A DNA stretch of 64,000 nucleotides, from positions 1-64,000 of the forward strand of contig BEIE01000005.1 of assembly GCA_002898255.1 (NCBI GenBank), read 5' to 3'. Of the stretch, positions 8,238 through 16,845 are shown one piece after another. Each line of letters begins with the position of its first letter. The stretch's first letter is position 1. A model generated the notes under the pieces. It saw only the letters and a list, made by a program, of their open reading frames with translations, searched no databases and was not told the origin of the DNA. Origin of the DNA: a bacterium HR28 (GTDB lineage Bacteria; Chloroflexota; Chloroflexia; Thermomicrobiales; Thermomicrobiaceae). The position numbers were made by a program, and so were the translations under genes.

Positions 8238-9146
8238 ATGCTCGAGGGAACGTTTGTTGCAGTCATTACCCCGTTTGTGGGTGAGATGCTCGATGAGCAA
8301 GCACTCGGTCGCCTCATTGATTGGCTTATCGCCGAGGGAGTTGACGGTCTTGTCCCATGCGGGACGACTGGTGAGACCCCGAGTTTGACCGATGACGAAT
8401 GGCGACGCGTGGCCGAGTTGGTGATCGAGCGCACAGCGGGCCGGGTTCCGGTTATCGTCGGCACTGGAACCAACTCGACTGCCGTGAGCATTGCTCGTAC
8501 GCGAATCGCACGGGAGCTCGGTGCCACCGCAGCGATGGTTGTCACGCCCTATTACAACAAGCCGCAGCAGGAAGGTCTCCTGCGGCACGTCGTCGCGATC
8601 GCTGACGCCGTCGATCTGCCATTGGTGGTCTACAACGTGCCCGGGCGGACCGGAGTCAACCTTGCCCCAGAGACGGCGCGCCGGATGGTGGAGCAGGCGC
8701 CGATCGTCGCCATCAAGGAGTCAAGCGGTTCGCTCGATCAAGTCAGTGAGCTAGTCCTTGCCGTGGGGGATCGCTGCGCGATTCTCAGTGGCGACGACTC
8801 GCTCACGCTCCCAATTCTCGCCGTGGGTGGTCGCGGTGTCATCTCCGTTATGGCCAACGTCGCCCCAGCCGCCACAGCTGCAATGGTCCGTGCTGCGCTG
8901 CGTGGGGAACTTGAACGCGCACGACGCCTCCACCACGAGCTTTTCCCCTTGGCTCGTGCGTTGTTCATGGAGACGAACCCAGTTCCCGTCAAGGCCGCGG
9001 CGGAGCTGCTTGGTCTGTGCCGCGCTGACGTTCGTCTACCACTAGCACCGCTGACCCCTGCAAATCGGGAGCGCCTCCGTGCCGTCCTCGCCTCCTGCCC
9101 GCACACAGCCGAGCGACTTACTCGCATCGTGGGGGAGGCTGCCTGA
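8238..9146 (+). CDS. dapA: 4-hydroxy-tetrahydrodipicolinate synthase
   Basis: A 302-residue class I aldolase that condenses pyruvate with aspartate semialdehyde in the diaminopimelate/lysine pathway. The PCGTTGETPSL phosphate-binding motif, the catalytic Tyr in VVYNVPGRTG (near residue 134) and the Schiff-base Lys in VAIKESSGS (near residue 161) are present. The ATG at 8238 has GGAGGGAACGGC directly upstream; a longer frame back to 8205 has no ribosome site. The stop overlaps the dapB start as TGATG, so the two are translationally coupled. Its substrate is made by asd, found at the other end of the window. Confidence 0.96.
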   Translation: MLEGTFVAVITPFVGEMLDEQALGRLIDWLIAEGVDGLVPCGTTGETPSLTDDEWRRVAELVIERTAGRVPVIVGTGTNSTAVSIARTRIARELGATAAMVVTPYYNKPQQEGLLRHVVAIADAVDLPLVVYNVPGRTGVNLAPETARRMVEQAPIVAIKESSGSLDQVSELVLAVGDRCAILSGDDSLTLPILAVGGRGVISVMANVAPAATAAMVRAALRGELERARRLHHELFPLARALFMETNPVPVKAAAELLGLCRADVRLPLAPLTPANRERLRAVLASCPHTAERLTRIVGEAA

Positions 9147-9925
9147 TGCTGCGCCTTGCGCTTATCGGGATTACTGGACGTATGGGCCGGGTCGTTGCTG
9201 AACTCGCTGCCGCTGCACCAGACATCGAGCTCGTCGCTGGCCTGGTGAGTCCCAGCCGCGACCTGGCAGAGGCATCCCGCTTGCTTCCGCGCACCGTCCG
9301 ACTCACGCATGACCTTTCCGAGCTCGTCTCAGGTGTTGACGTCGTTATCGATTTCAGCCGTCCAGAGGTGACGGCTGATGCGGCACTCGCTGCAGCTGAC
9401 TCGGGCGTGGCCTTTGTAAGTGGCACGACCGGGCTTCGGGAATCGGAGTTCGCTGCCATACGTCAGGCTGCAACATCTATTCCAGTGGTACACGCAACGA
9501 ATTTCAGCATCGGGACAGCTGTGCTCTTGCGGATCGTCCCGGAGGTCGCACGAGTACTCACTAGATGGGACTGTGAAGTAATGGAGAGACACCACCGGCA
9601 GAAGCGTGATGCACCATCCGGCACGGCGCTGACGCTGGCACGGGCCGTGGCCGCAGCACGAGCGGCCAACACCTCATTCGTGTACGGGCGAGGGCCCGGG
9701 ACCGCCACGCGCCAGCCGGGAGAACTTGGGATCCACGCGATTCGTGCTGGGGGCGAAATCGGCCGACATACGCTGCTTTTCGCCTCCGACGAGGAAGGAA
9801 TCGAGATCACCCATTGGGCACAGAGTCGGCGCGCTTATGCAGCTGGCGCGCTCGAGGCAGCCCGACGCCTCGTCGGCCGTCCCCCTGGTCTGTACCAGTT
9901 TACTGACCTACTGTTCGAGGTGTAA
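9146..9925 (+). CDS. dapB: 4-hydroxy-tetrahydrodipicolinate reductase
   Basis: A 259-residue NAD(P)H-dependent reductase acting after DapA. The N-terminal LIGITGRMGRVV motif is the dinucleotide-binding loop. FVSGTTGLRESE, and ERHHRQKRDAPSGTAL with the catalytic His pair and Lys, are diagnostic. The ATG shares one base with the dapA stop. A strong terminator follows 12 nt after the stop, ending the two-gene unit. Confidence 0.95.
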   Translation: MLRLALIGITGRMGRVVAELAAAAPDIELVAGLVSPSRDLAEASRLLPRTVRLTHDLSELVSGVDVVIDFSRPEVTADAALAAADSGVAFVSGTTGLRESEFAAIRQAATSIPVVHATNFSIGTAVLLRIVPEVARVLTRWDCEVMERHHRQKRDAPSGTALTLARAVAAARAANTSFVYGRGPGTATRQPGELGIHAIRAGGEIGRHTLLFASDEEGIEITHWAQSRRAYAAGALEAARRLVGRPPGLYQFTDLLFEV

Positions 9926-9936
9926 TGTGCAACGTG

Positions 9937-9968
9937 ACCCCGCCGACTCAAGGGTCGGCGGGGTATTC
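9937..9968 (+). terminator. Terminator of dapAB
   Basis: An 11-bp perfect stem (ACCCCGCCGAC with GTCGGCGGGGT) has a 6-nt loop and is followed by ATTCTCG. The T-tract is short but the stem is very strong. Confidence 0.75.
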
Positions 9969-10038
9969 TCGTCCATGACCACATACTGTAGGATCGGGTG
10001 ACGGCTTGGCAGTCGGCCTCACCGCACGAGGGGGCGAG

Positions 10039-10992
10039 ATGACCACGATGCGATTCGGTATCCACGTTGGGCCACAGAACACGACGGTCGATGAGCTGCG
10101 CCGACTTTGGCGTTTTGCTGATGCACATGACTTCCACTGGTTCTCGGTCTGGGATCACTTCTACGCCCGCACGTCCGACCAGATACCACACTTCGAAAGC
10201 GTCGCTCTCCTCTCGGCTATCGCCTGTGAGACGCAGCGCATCCGCTTCGGGTGCATGGTCTTCGCGGTCCAATTTCGAAATATTGGGCTGCTTGCCAAGT
10301 CAATGGTCACCATCGACCACCTCAGCGGTGGACGACTCGAAGTCGGACTCGGCGCGGGATGGCACGAGCCGGAGTATCGGGCCTTCGGTTACCCGTTCCT
10401 CTCGGATCGTGAACGACTTGACCAGCTTGAGGAAGGTATACAGGCCCTGCGTGCCTTGCTCGAACAGGATGCGGTGACTTTTGAGGGACGGTGGATCCAG
10501 CTCCGCGAGGCCCGTGTGCTACCCAAGCCGCTCCAGACTCGACTCCCACTGTGGGTTGGTGGCGCCGGGGAACGTCGCACGGCACGCATTGCGGCACGGT
10601 ACGCCGACGGCTGGAACATTCCGTACGTGAGTCCTGAGGGTTTTCGTCAGAAGCGGGCTGCACTCGAGCACTGGTGCGAGGTCGAGGGACGCGACCCGAC
10701 CACAGTTCGCCTCGCGGTGCAGGTAGGGTTGTACATGGCTCCAGAAGATGACGACCAGGCTGTGGCACGTCTCCGTGCTCGTCTCGCAGAGCAAGTAGGG
10801 CCACAGGCCCTGGAACAGCCCGGGTGGCTTATTGGCGGCCCAAGCAAGATCACCGAAGAGCTCCAGGCCTATCGGGAAGCGGGGGCGGATTGGATCAACG
10901 TCACCGTACGGCCCCCGGTCGACTTTGAAGCTCTCCAAGCCTTCGTTGAACAAGTCATGCCTCACTTTAGTCGTGGCACATCGTCCCAGTAA
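10039..10992 (+). CDS. LLM-class (luciferase-like) F420-dependent oxidoreductase
   Basis: A 317-residue TIM-barrel flavin/F420 oxidoreductase of the bacterial luciferase-like family. Diagnostic stretches are FSVWDHFYA near the N-terminus, RFGCMVFAVQFRNIGLLAKSM, the GGRLEVGLGAGWHEPEYRAFG motif and PLWVGGAGERRTARIAARYADGWN. The C-terminal GGPSKITEELQAYREAGADW is typical of F420-using members. The ATG at 10039 has GAGGGGGCGAG upstream; the frame extends to a TTG at 10006 but without a ribosome site. It stands alone between a terminator and a long intergenic region. Substrate is unknown. Confidence 0.88.
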   Translation: MTTMRFGIHVGPQNTTVDELRRLWRFADAHDFHWFSVWDHFYARTSDQIPHFESVALLSAIACETQRIRFGCMVFAVQFRNIGLLAKSMVTIDHLSGGRLEVGLGAGWHEPEYRAFGYPFLSDRERLDQLEEGIQALRALLEQDAVTFEGRWIQLREARVLPKPLQTRLPLWVGGAGERRTARIAARYADGWNIPYVSPEGFRQKRAALEHWCEVEGRDPTTVRLAVQVGLYMAPEDDDQAVARLRARLAEQVGPQALEQPGWLIGGPSKITEELQAYREAGADWINVTVRPPVDFEALQAFVEQVMPHFSRGTSSQ

Positions 10993-11503
10993 ATACGGTT
11001 GCCACGCGAGGGCAGGTGCAAGGCAGCAACGCGACATGACCCAAGGTCGTCGGGGTGTCACGAGCCGAGACCAACCGCCGCCTCAACCTACGCCCGAGCT
11101 CGCACAGGTTGGCGATTGTGTTCTCGGCCGACCATTCGGGTCCTAGAGGTCGCTCTTTGCCGACGCCCCGTACCATCAGCTCGTTCTGGCCCGGCCACAA
11201 AGACACACTCGTCGCCAAGCGGCCGAGCCGTAGCGCTGATCCGTAGAAGGCGTTCATACCTGTTCTAAGGCAGGCAGCCCCGCTGCACAGTTCCGTTCCC
11301 TCCTGGATCACGCAACTCCGCGTGGCGGCAGCACCATCAGCATTGCTCGTCAGTTCTGTCTGGCACGAGCTCGCGGTGACGCTGAAGCCCTTCCATCGGA
11401 TAACACCGGGAAGACAGGGAACCAATTGGATCCTTGCTGCGCCAGAGCAACACGCCGTACCATTGCCAACGGGAGAGGTGTGGCGCGTCGGGGAGCAAGA
11501 GTT
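10993..11503. other. Intergenic region, nothing recognised
   Basis: Several overlapping frames are open on both strands, but their translations are Arg/Ser/Cys-rich with no known motif. I see no RNA gene or clear terminator. It may hold the promoter of the copper cluster. Confidence 0.5.
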
Positions 11504-11920
11504 GTGGCGCAGAGAGTAAGCACACTCACGTTCCTCCTCATTCTGCTAGCCACAACCTGGTTTGCCGTGGCCAACCCGGCCACGTGTGCCTGCGGCGCGC
11601 ATCTACCACATCCACATCCATGGTTCGAAGTACCCGGGCATCATCACAATCACGGTTCGACCGGGGTCCGAGCGCCGTTCTCTCGCGCCGACATCCCTGA
11701 TGGGCCGACCCTGACTCTTCCAACACCACCGGTGCCGGTGGGCACAGCGGTGCCGGTGGTCGTCCTGATCGCGTTCCTCCTCATACTCCTTCTCACCTGC
11801 CAGCGCATCCGTGAGATGGTGCGGCGTCCTCCGTGCGGGAGAAGTGTTCTCCCGCCTGTTCCACCTCCAAGAATCGGCACCGTGTGCCGCCTAGGCGCTC
11901 GCCTTGCTCACGGTGTCTGA
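11504..11920 (+). CDS. Small membrane protein with His-rich extracytoplasmic loop
   Basis: 138 residues with no recognised family. A hydrophobic N-terminal segment (residues 6-23, LTFLLILLATTWFAVA) is followed by a metal-ligand-rich stretch around residues 28-50 that contains two Cys and eight His (CAC, HLPHPHPW, HHHNHG). A Pro/Thr linker and a second transmembrane segment near 85-105 follow, then a basic Pro-rich tail. The GTG at 11504 has GGGAG at 8 nt; upstream in-frame starts lack usable sites. It heads a run of copper-handling genes, so binding or handing over copper outside the membrane is an inference from His content and context. Confidence 0.6.
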   Translation: MAQRVSTLTFLLILLATTWFAVANPATCACGAHLPHPHPWFEVPGHHHNHGSTGVRAPFSRADIPDGPTLTLPTPPVPVGTAVPVVVLIAFLLILLLTCQRIREMVRRPPCGRSVLPPVPPPRIGTVCRLGARLAHGV

Positions 11921-11949
11921 TTCGGCAGTATTCCTAGGGATTAACGTAA

Positions 11950-12588
11950 GTGGTTCGCCGTTTCGCATTGGTCATCGTCCTGGTTGCTGCAGCACTCTCC
12001 ATTATCTGGAGTGCGCTCGCCGCTCCGCGGGTACTCCCGCGGTTGCGGATCGCGCCGGGCTTTGGTCTCCAAGATGCTGCTGGACAGACTGTTTCCAGCG
12101 ACTCGTTGAGGGGACAGACGCTCCTTGTCACCTTTGGGCCAGCGCACTGCGACGATCCCTGCCGAGAGTGGAGCCAACTGGTCGCCAGTGCCATGCCAGA
12201 ACGGGGCACCGTTGAACGCGTTCAGCTCATTTGGATCGTCACTGAGCCAGCAACCCCAGAGGAACTCGCGCAGCTGCAAGCTTCACTTGTACCAGCATCA
12301 GTACCTTGGCGTGTCTTAGGAAGTGACGATGCACGGCAGCTAGAACTCGTTCTCGCTGGCTTCCGCGTGCCGCGCGTCCTCAGTACTGCCGGATCGTCCG
12401 TCGAGCCGATCCTGATCATTGTCGATCCAACCGGGATCGTGCGAGCTGAGTACCGGGTTGCCCCTCAACCCTCAACACTGGCGGCCGACATTACCGCACT
12501 CGAGCGGGAGATTCGCGAGAGCCGGGGCCTGCGGCGCTACCTGTACGAAGCGGCGCACCTCTTCACCTGCAACGTCGGAGGAGCCTGA
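11950..12588 (+). CDS. Divergent SCO1/SenC-like thioredoxin-fold protein
   Basis: A 212-residue protein with one N-terminal membrane anchor (residues 5-25) and an extracytoplasmic thioredoxin-like domain. The Sco CxxxC motif is present as Cys67-Asp-Asp-Pro-Cys71 (FGPAHCDDPC). However, the distal His that is the third copper ligand in true Sco proteins is not seen where expected; the segment reads LSTAGSSVEP. It may therefore act as a thiol-disulfide partner rather than a copper carrier. The GTG start at 11950 has a weak ribosome site. It ends 2 nt before the canonical Sco gene and is surely co-transcribed with it. Confidence 0.75.
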   Translation: MVRRFALVIVLVAAALSIIWSALAAPRVLPRLRIAPGFGLQDAAGQTVSSDSLRGQTLLVTFGPAHCDDPCREWSQLVASAMPERGTVERVQLIWIVTEPATPEELAQLQASLVPASVPWRVLGSDDARQLELVLAGFRVPRVLSTAGSSVEPILIIVDPTGIVRAEYRVAPQPSTLAADITALEREIRESRGLRRYLYEAAHLFTCNVGGA

Positions 12589-12590
12589 TT

Positions 12591-13211
12591 ATGCCGGTAC
12601 GACCATGGGTCCGACGCCTGCTTATCACCGAACTCGTCATACTCGCGCTTCTCGTAGTCGTCATAGGGTGGTTCTTTTGGCAATCACGACTGGCGAGGAC
12701 GACCCTCAACGGCATGCTGCTCGATCCGCCGCAGGATGTTCCGGCGGTACGCCTTCTGGGAAGTGATGGACAGCTCCATGCGGTGACCGACTTCCGTGGC
12801 AAAGTGACCGTTGTCTTCTTTGGCTATACCCACTGCCCGGATGTTTGCCCAACGACCGCTTCGACCATCACCCGAGCCCGTGCTTTGCTTGGAGACCAGG
12901 CGAACCACGTCCAGTTCGTCTTCGTCTCGGTCGATCCCGAGCGGGATACGCCGGAACGGCTTGCCAGCTACTTGGCAAAGTACGATCCGTCCTATCTTGG
13001 GTTGACCGGTGACGAGGCAGCGATCCAGGAACTCGCAACCGCTTTTGGCGTCCACTACGCGAAGGTGGAATCCAGCTCTGCTCTCGGGTACGTGGTGGAG
13101 CACACCGCTTCGACCTTCGTCTTGGATCGTGAGGGCAGGTTGCGAGCCGTCCTCCCGTTCGGACTGACACCGGAGCAAGTGGCGAGCGACCTCCGCGCGC
13201 TGTTGAAGTGA
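12591..13211 (+). CDS. SCO1/SenC copper chaperone for cytochrome oxidase
   Basis: A 206-residue Sco-family protein anchored by a transmembrane helix at residues 11-30. The copper site is complete: Cys82 and Cys86 in GYTHCPDVCPTT and His171 in VVEHTAS. Known members load the CuA site of cytochrome c oxidase subunit II on the outer face of the membrane. GGAGGAGCC precedes the ATG at 12591. It follows the divergent Sco paralogue by 2 nt and precedes the PCuAC protein, the usual partner in CuA assembly. Confidence 0.93.
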   Translation: MPVRPWVRRLLITELVILALLVVVIGWFFWQSRLARTTLNGMLLDPPQDVPAVRLLGSDGQLHAVTDFRGKVTVVFFGYTHCPDVCPTTASTITRARALLGDQANHVQFVFVSVDPERDTPERLASYLAKYDPSYLGLTGDEAAIQELATAFGVHYAKVESSSALGYVVEHTASTFVLDREGRLRAVLPFGLTPEQVASDLRALLK

Positions 13212-13258
13212 ATTCCTGGATGCAACGCTAGGCCAGAGCGCTTGCGAGGAGGTATTGC

Positions 13259-13930
13259 ATGCCACGGCCATTTTCGCGACGTGCTTCATTGGTCATCCAG
13301 CTTACTTCCCTGCTGGGTCTGCTCCTTTCGGTAGCTTGTGGCGGTGTGCCGACACCGACAACAGTAGCGGTCCCGTCACCAACCCAGGCTATCGCCACTC
13401 AACCAACAGCCACTCCATCCCCCAGCCCGAGCCCGACGGTTGCTCCGACGCCCATAAGCACACCCACGTCAACGACGGCCACGCATCCCACACCGACGAT
13501 GGGGCATGCGATGCCTGGGACACCAATGGCCATGGCGACACCACCTGGGCAAAACGAGTTCCGCGGTGACAGCCTCGTTATTCGCAATGTCTGGGCCCGG
13601 GCCGCGACCAAGAGTGATAACGTGAGCGCAGTCTTCATGCTCATAGAGAACACAGGCGATCAGCCCGATCGACTGCTCCACGCCCATTGCGGCGTTGCTG
13701 AGGCAGTCGAGATCCACGAGTCCAAGATGGAAGGTGGCATCATGAAGATGCAGCCGGTCGACGGAATCGACGTTCCAGCCCATGGCACCGTTGAGCTGAA
13801 ACCGGGCGGACTCCACGTGATGCTGATTGGGCTGACACGAGATCTCAACCCAGGCGACACTATCGAGGTGGAACTGCACTTTGAGCACGCTGGTCACGTC
13901 ATGGTCGAAGCAACAGTCACCAAGCCGTGA
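13259..13930 (+). CDS. PCuAC-type copper chaperone lipoprotein
   Basis: 223 residues. A lipoprotein signal ends at Cys27 (LLLSVAC), followed by a Pro/Thr/Ser linker to about residue 78 and a short Met/His patch (MGHAMPGTPMAMA). The PCuAC domain spans about 100-222. The copper ligands of the family are visible as His153 with nearby Met157/162/164 (HESKMEGGIMKM) and His186-x-Met188 (GGLHVML). PCuAC proteins deliver Cu(I) to CuA together with Sco. The start at 13259 has GGAGG upstream. The extra Met/His patch in the linker may add a second copper site. Confidence 0.92.
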   Translation: MPRPFSRRASLVIQLTSLLGLLLSVACGGVPTPTTVAVPSPTQAIATQPTATPSPSPSPTVAPTPISTPTSTTATHPTPTMGHAMPGTPMAMATPPGQNEFRGDSLVIRNVWARAATKSDNVSAVFMLIENTGDQPDRLLHAHCGVAEAVEIHESKMEGGIMKMQPVDGIDVPAHGTVELKPGGLHVMLIGLTRDLNPGDTIEVELHFEHAGHVMVEATVTKP

Positions 13931-13949
13931 ACCTCTCGTAAGATGATCC

Positions 13950-13994
13950 ACACAGCCGGGAGGGATGAAGACGCTCCACCCCTCCTGGCTGTGT
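13950..13994. terminator. Large hairpin between convergent genes
   Basis: ACACAGCC plus GGAGGG pairs with CCCTCC plus GGCTGTGT around a 13-nt loop. It sits between the convergent PCuAC and aquaporin genes (stops at 13930 and 13998), so it could terminate both, although neither side has a strong T-run. Confidence 0.6.
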
Positions 13995-13997
13995 CGT

Positions 13998-14729
13998 CTA
14001 AGATCTGGACAGCAGTGCAGTGAGTCCGACACCAATCACAGCACCACCAATTGGCCCCACCACTGGTATCCAACCATACTTCCAATCGGGATCACCACGC
14101 CCGGGGATCGGTAACACCGTGTAGGCAAAACGAGGTGCGGCATCGCGCGCCGGATTTAGCGCAAAACCAGTGGTTCCACCCAAGGCGAGCCCAATGCTGA
14201 AAACAAGGCTACCGACCCACCACGGTGCAAGAGACATTGGGAGGACACCTCGTGCCAACAATGTAACCCCAAATGCCAGCACCGCTGTTCCGATCCCTTC
14301 CGCTAGAAGGTTAGCCGGCCAGCTCCGGATAGCTGGTGTTGTACAGAACACACTTCTCTGCACAGCAGCGTCTGATGTCACCTCCCAGTGCCTCCAAAAT
14401 GCAATCCACACCAGCACTGCTCCGAGGAAGCCGCCGCTCATCTGGGCCAGTAGATACCCCGGTACTTGGTCAAGCGGGAAAAATCCCCAGATCGCTAACG
14501 CCAACGTCACGGCTGGATTGATATGCCCACCGCTGAACGAGAACGACACACCAACCGCGATCATAACCGCGAGTGCAGACCCAGCGGTGATTGTGAACCA
14601 GCTGCTTCCCTCACCGTGGGACCGTGCCAACCGAGCCGTGGCCACCGTCCCGTTGGTCAAGAGGACAAGAAGCAGCGTACCGCAAAACTCCGCGAGATAC
14701 TGCTGCACCGCCTCTGCCCCTTTCGCCAC
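13998..14729 (-). CDS. MIP-family channel, glycerol-facilitator type
   Basis: A 243-residue channel with six hydrophobic segments. The two half-helix motifs are intact: HINPAVT (Asn71) and LNPARD (Asn192). Asp196 after the second NPA is typical of aquaglyceroporins rather than strict water channels. The insertion around residues 120-140 (TSDAAVQRSVFCTTPAIR) also fits the GlpF-like loop. The GTG at 14729 is the best visible start, though its ribosome site is weak (GTAGGG). No glycerol kinase or dehydrogenase lies nearby, so substrate is inferred from motifs only. Confidence 0.88.
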   Translation of the reverse strand: MAKGAEAVQQYLAEFCGTLLLVLLTNGTVATARLARSHGEGSSWFTITAGSALAVMIAVGVSFSFSGGHINPAVTLALAIWGFFPLDQVPGYLLAQMSGGFLGAVLVWIAFWRHWEVTSDAAVQRSVFCTTPAIRSWPANLLAEGIGTAVLAFGVTLLARGVLPMSLAPWWVGSLVFSIGLALGGTTGFALNPARDAAPRFAYTVLPIPGRGDPDWKYGWIPVVGPIGGAVIGVGLTALLSRS

Positions 14730-15241
14730 CCTACCGAAGAATCCTCATACTTCCTTACCAGCTCCATCTCTACAGACACGCCTCAAACACACAGCCTACG
14801 TGCGTCCCAGGGCAACCTTGGTGAAGATTCTGTTGCCAGTGGAGAAAAGACCAGACAGCTAACGAGCTCGTATGTCAGGTTCGTGGCCCGCGGTGTTCCG
14901 GCAGACGCGGGAAAGCATCACAAAGCGACTGGCAACGCATCATCGTCTCAGTGGTGCCGTCGGCTCGCAGCACACTGGCAACAAATCCGCAGTTGCGCCC
15001 CCCTACCGTCCTCACTGAACCCCTTTACGGCAATCTCGCTTGGTGATGGTTTAGACTCTTGCAAACACCTATCCCGCTCTGCTCTGACGCTCCAAGACGC
15101 CTTCAAGGGTCGCGAGGGTTATACTCTCTCCAGTCGAAGGACCGAAGCCAGCAGAGCAATCATTCATTACCGAGCGCATCTGAGCTAGTCAAACTATCCT
15201 GCTCCTCGCCTCGTGCTGGCAGGCGGACAGGATGAAAGCCC
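14730..15241. other. Divergent intergenic region upstream of the hydrogenase operon
   Basis: About 510 bp between the minus-strand aquaporin and the plus-strand hydrogenase operon. TATACT at 15120-15125 could be a -10 element but has no matching -35 at 16-18 bp. No RNA gene or plausible ORF is seen. Any regulatory site must lie here. Confidence 0.5.
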
Positions 15242-16375
15242 ATGGCGAGTCCTGCAGTCATTGATGTGAACGGCCTAGCTGCGCTCATCGCTGCTCTACA
15301 GCAAGAGGGCTATCGTGTCATCGGTCCGATCCAACGCGATGGCGCGATCATCTACGACGAGATCAGCCAGCTTAACGACCTCCCATTCGGGTGGGGAGAC
15401 GAACAGGAAGCTGGCATGTATCGCGTCAGGCGGCGTGAAGACAATGCGGTCTTCGGCTATGCCGTTGGGCCGCACTCCTGGAAGCGCTTTCTCCATCCGT
15501 CTCCGGTTGTCCTCTGGCGAGCACGCCGTCGCGGAAACGAATGGATGATTGAAGAGCCCGTTGAAGACTCTCCACGCCTTGCGTTCCTTGGCGTCCGGTC
15601 CTGCGATCTGCACGCGATTGGTGTCCTCGATCGCGTGCTGCATCATGGGTCATACATCGATCCTATCTACGCTGAACGGCGCGAGAGCGCGTTCGTTATT
15701 GTTGTCCAATGCGCGCACTTCACACCCCGGACGTGCTTCTGTGCCTCAATGGGAACCGGGCCGAAGGCGACGCAAGGATTCGACCTCGCACTAACCGAAC
15801 TCGTGGAGCCCGACGCACACCGCTTCGTTGTCGAGGTCGGATCAGCGCGCGGTGCTGCCATCCTGCAGCAGATACCACATCGTCCGGCTGAGCCAACCGA
15901 CGTTACAGCAGCCGAACATGCAATTGCCCAGACTGCTGCCAGTATGGGTCGCCAGCTCCAGACTGCTGGATTACCAGCGGCCCTTTTGGCGAACCTCGAA
16001 CATCCACATTGGGACAAGATTGCCCAACGTTGTCTCGCCTGTGGAAACTGTACGATGGTCTGTCCCACCTGCTTCTGTTTTTCGGTTGAGGATCGTCACG
16101 ACTTGACCGGAACGGTTACTGAGCGCGTCCGGCGGCTTGACGTCTGCTTTACCACCTCCTTCACCTACACTGCCGGTAAACCGTTACGGCAGAGTATTCG
16201 CTCCCGCTATCGGCAGTGGTTGACCCACAAGCTCGCCACGTGGGTGGAGCAATTTGGGACCTTTGGCTGCGTTGGTTGCGGACGGTGCATCACCTGGTGT
16301 CCTGTTGGCATCGACCTGACAATCGAAGCTGCCGCGATTACTGGTCGTGAACAAACGACGGAAGGCGTGGTATGA
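15242..16375 (+). CDS. hydB: NiFe hydrogenase (group 3b type) iron-sulfur beta subunit
   Basis: A 377-residue iron-sulfur protein like the beta subunit of cytoplasmic sulfhydrogenases and anaerobic sulfite reductase subunit A. The N-terminal half carries conserved [15 protein letters not shown] and [11 protein letters not shown] segments. Two four-Cys clusters lie in the C-terminal third: [17 protein letters not shown] and [14 protein letters not shown]. These relay electrons between the catalytic small subunit and the flavin subunit. AGGATGAAAG precedes the ATG at 15242. The stop overlaps the next start as ATGA. It is the first gene of a six-gene operon. Confidence 0.9.
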   Translation: MASPAVIDVNGLAALIAALQQEGYRVIGPIQRDGAIIYDEISQLNDLPFGWGDEQEAGMYRVRRREDNAVFGYAVGPHSWKRFLHPSPVVLWRARRRGNEWMIEEPVEDSPRLAFLGVRSCDLHAIGVLDRVLHHGSYIDPIYAERRESAFVIVVQCAHFTPRTCFCASMGTGPKATQGFDLALTELVEPDAHRFVVEVGSARGAAILQQIPHRPAEPTDVTAAEHAIAQTAASMGRQLQTAGLPAALLANLEHPHWDKIAQRCLACGNCTMVCPTCFCFSVEDRHDLTGTVTERVRRLDVCFTTSFTYTAGKPLRQSIRSRYRQWLTHKLATWVEQFGTFGCVGCGRCITWCPVGIDLTIEAAAITGREQTTEGVV

Positions 16376-16845
16376 GCGATCGCTCGGTCCTGGAGCTCCT
16401 AGCCACACATCCGTTCACCGCCGACCTTAGCGAGGATCAGCAGGCTCAGCTCGCAGCATGCGCGCGGATTGCGCACTTCGAACCAGATGAATACCTTCTG
16501 CGCGAGGGACAGCCAGCCACCGCCTTTTATCTCATTGTGAGCGGACTCGTCTCCATCGAGGTCTTTGTTCCAGGTCACGGGCCACGCCCGCTCCAGACCG
16601 TTGAAGGAGGAAGCGCCGTTGGGTGGTCGTGGATGCTTGCTCCCAGCCGCTGGGAGTTTGACGCCCGGGCCCTCGAACGAACGACCGCAGTGGTGTTCGA
16701 TGCCGAGCGACTTCGGGCGCTGTTCCTTGAGGACTGCTGCTTGGGCCTGCGCCTTGTTCAGCGTCTCTTGTTTATTGTCACCGAACGTCTTAGAGCCGCT
16801 CGTCTGCAGTTGCTGGACCTCTACGGGCCGCCAAGGGAGCGCTGA
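16372..16845 (+). CDS. Stand-alone cyclic-nucleotide-binding-domain protein
   Basis: 157 residues that form a CRP-like cNMP-binding beta-roll ([23 protein letters not shown], then the [10 protein letters not shown] phosphate-cassette-like region) followed by one long helix. It stops before any helix-turn-helix, so it is not a complete CRP/FNR activator. It is coupled to its neighbours on both sides (ATGA at the start, TGATG at the end), which suggests a job inside the hydrogenase complex or in controlling its activity. The cassette lacks an obvious R-S-A motif, so nucleotide binding is uncertain. Confidence 0.8.
   Translation: MSDRSVLELLATHPFTADLSEDQQAQLAACARIAHFEPDEYLLREGQPATAFYLIVSGLVSIEVFVPGHGPRPLQTVEGGSAVGWSWMLAPSRWEFDARALERTTAVVFDAERLRALFLEDCCLGLRLVQRLLFIVTERLRAARLQLLDLYGPPRER

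Noticed and set aside
10967..11425. Minus-strand 152-codon ORF in the gap before the copper cluster
   Set aside because: It overlaps the end of the LLM gene, has no ribosome site and no recognisable motif.
14523..15188. Plus-strand 221-codon ORF across the aquaporin start and the gap
   Set aside because: Composition is like antisense of a coding region followed by noise; the aquaporin frame on the opposite strand is clearly real.
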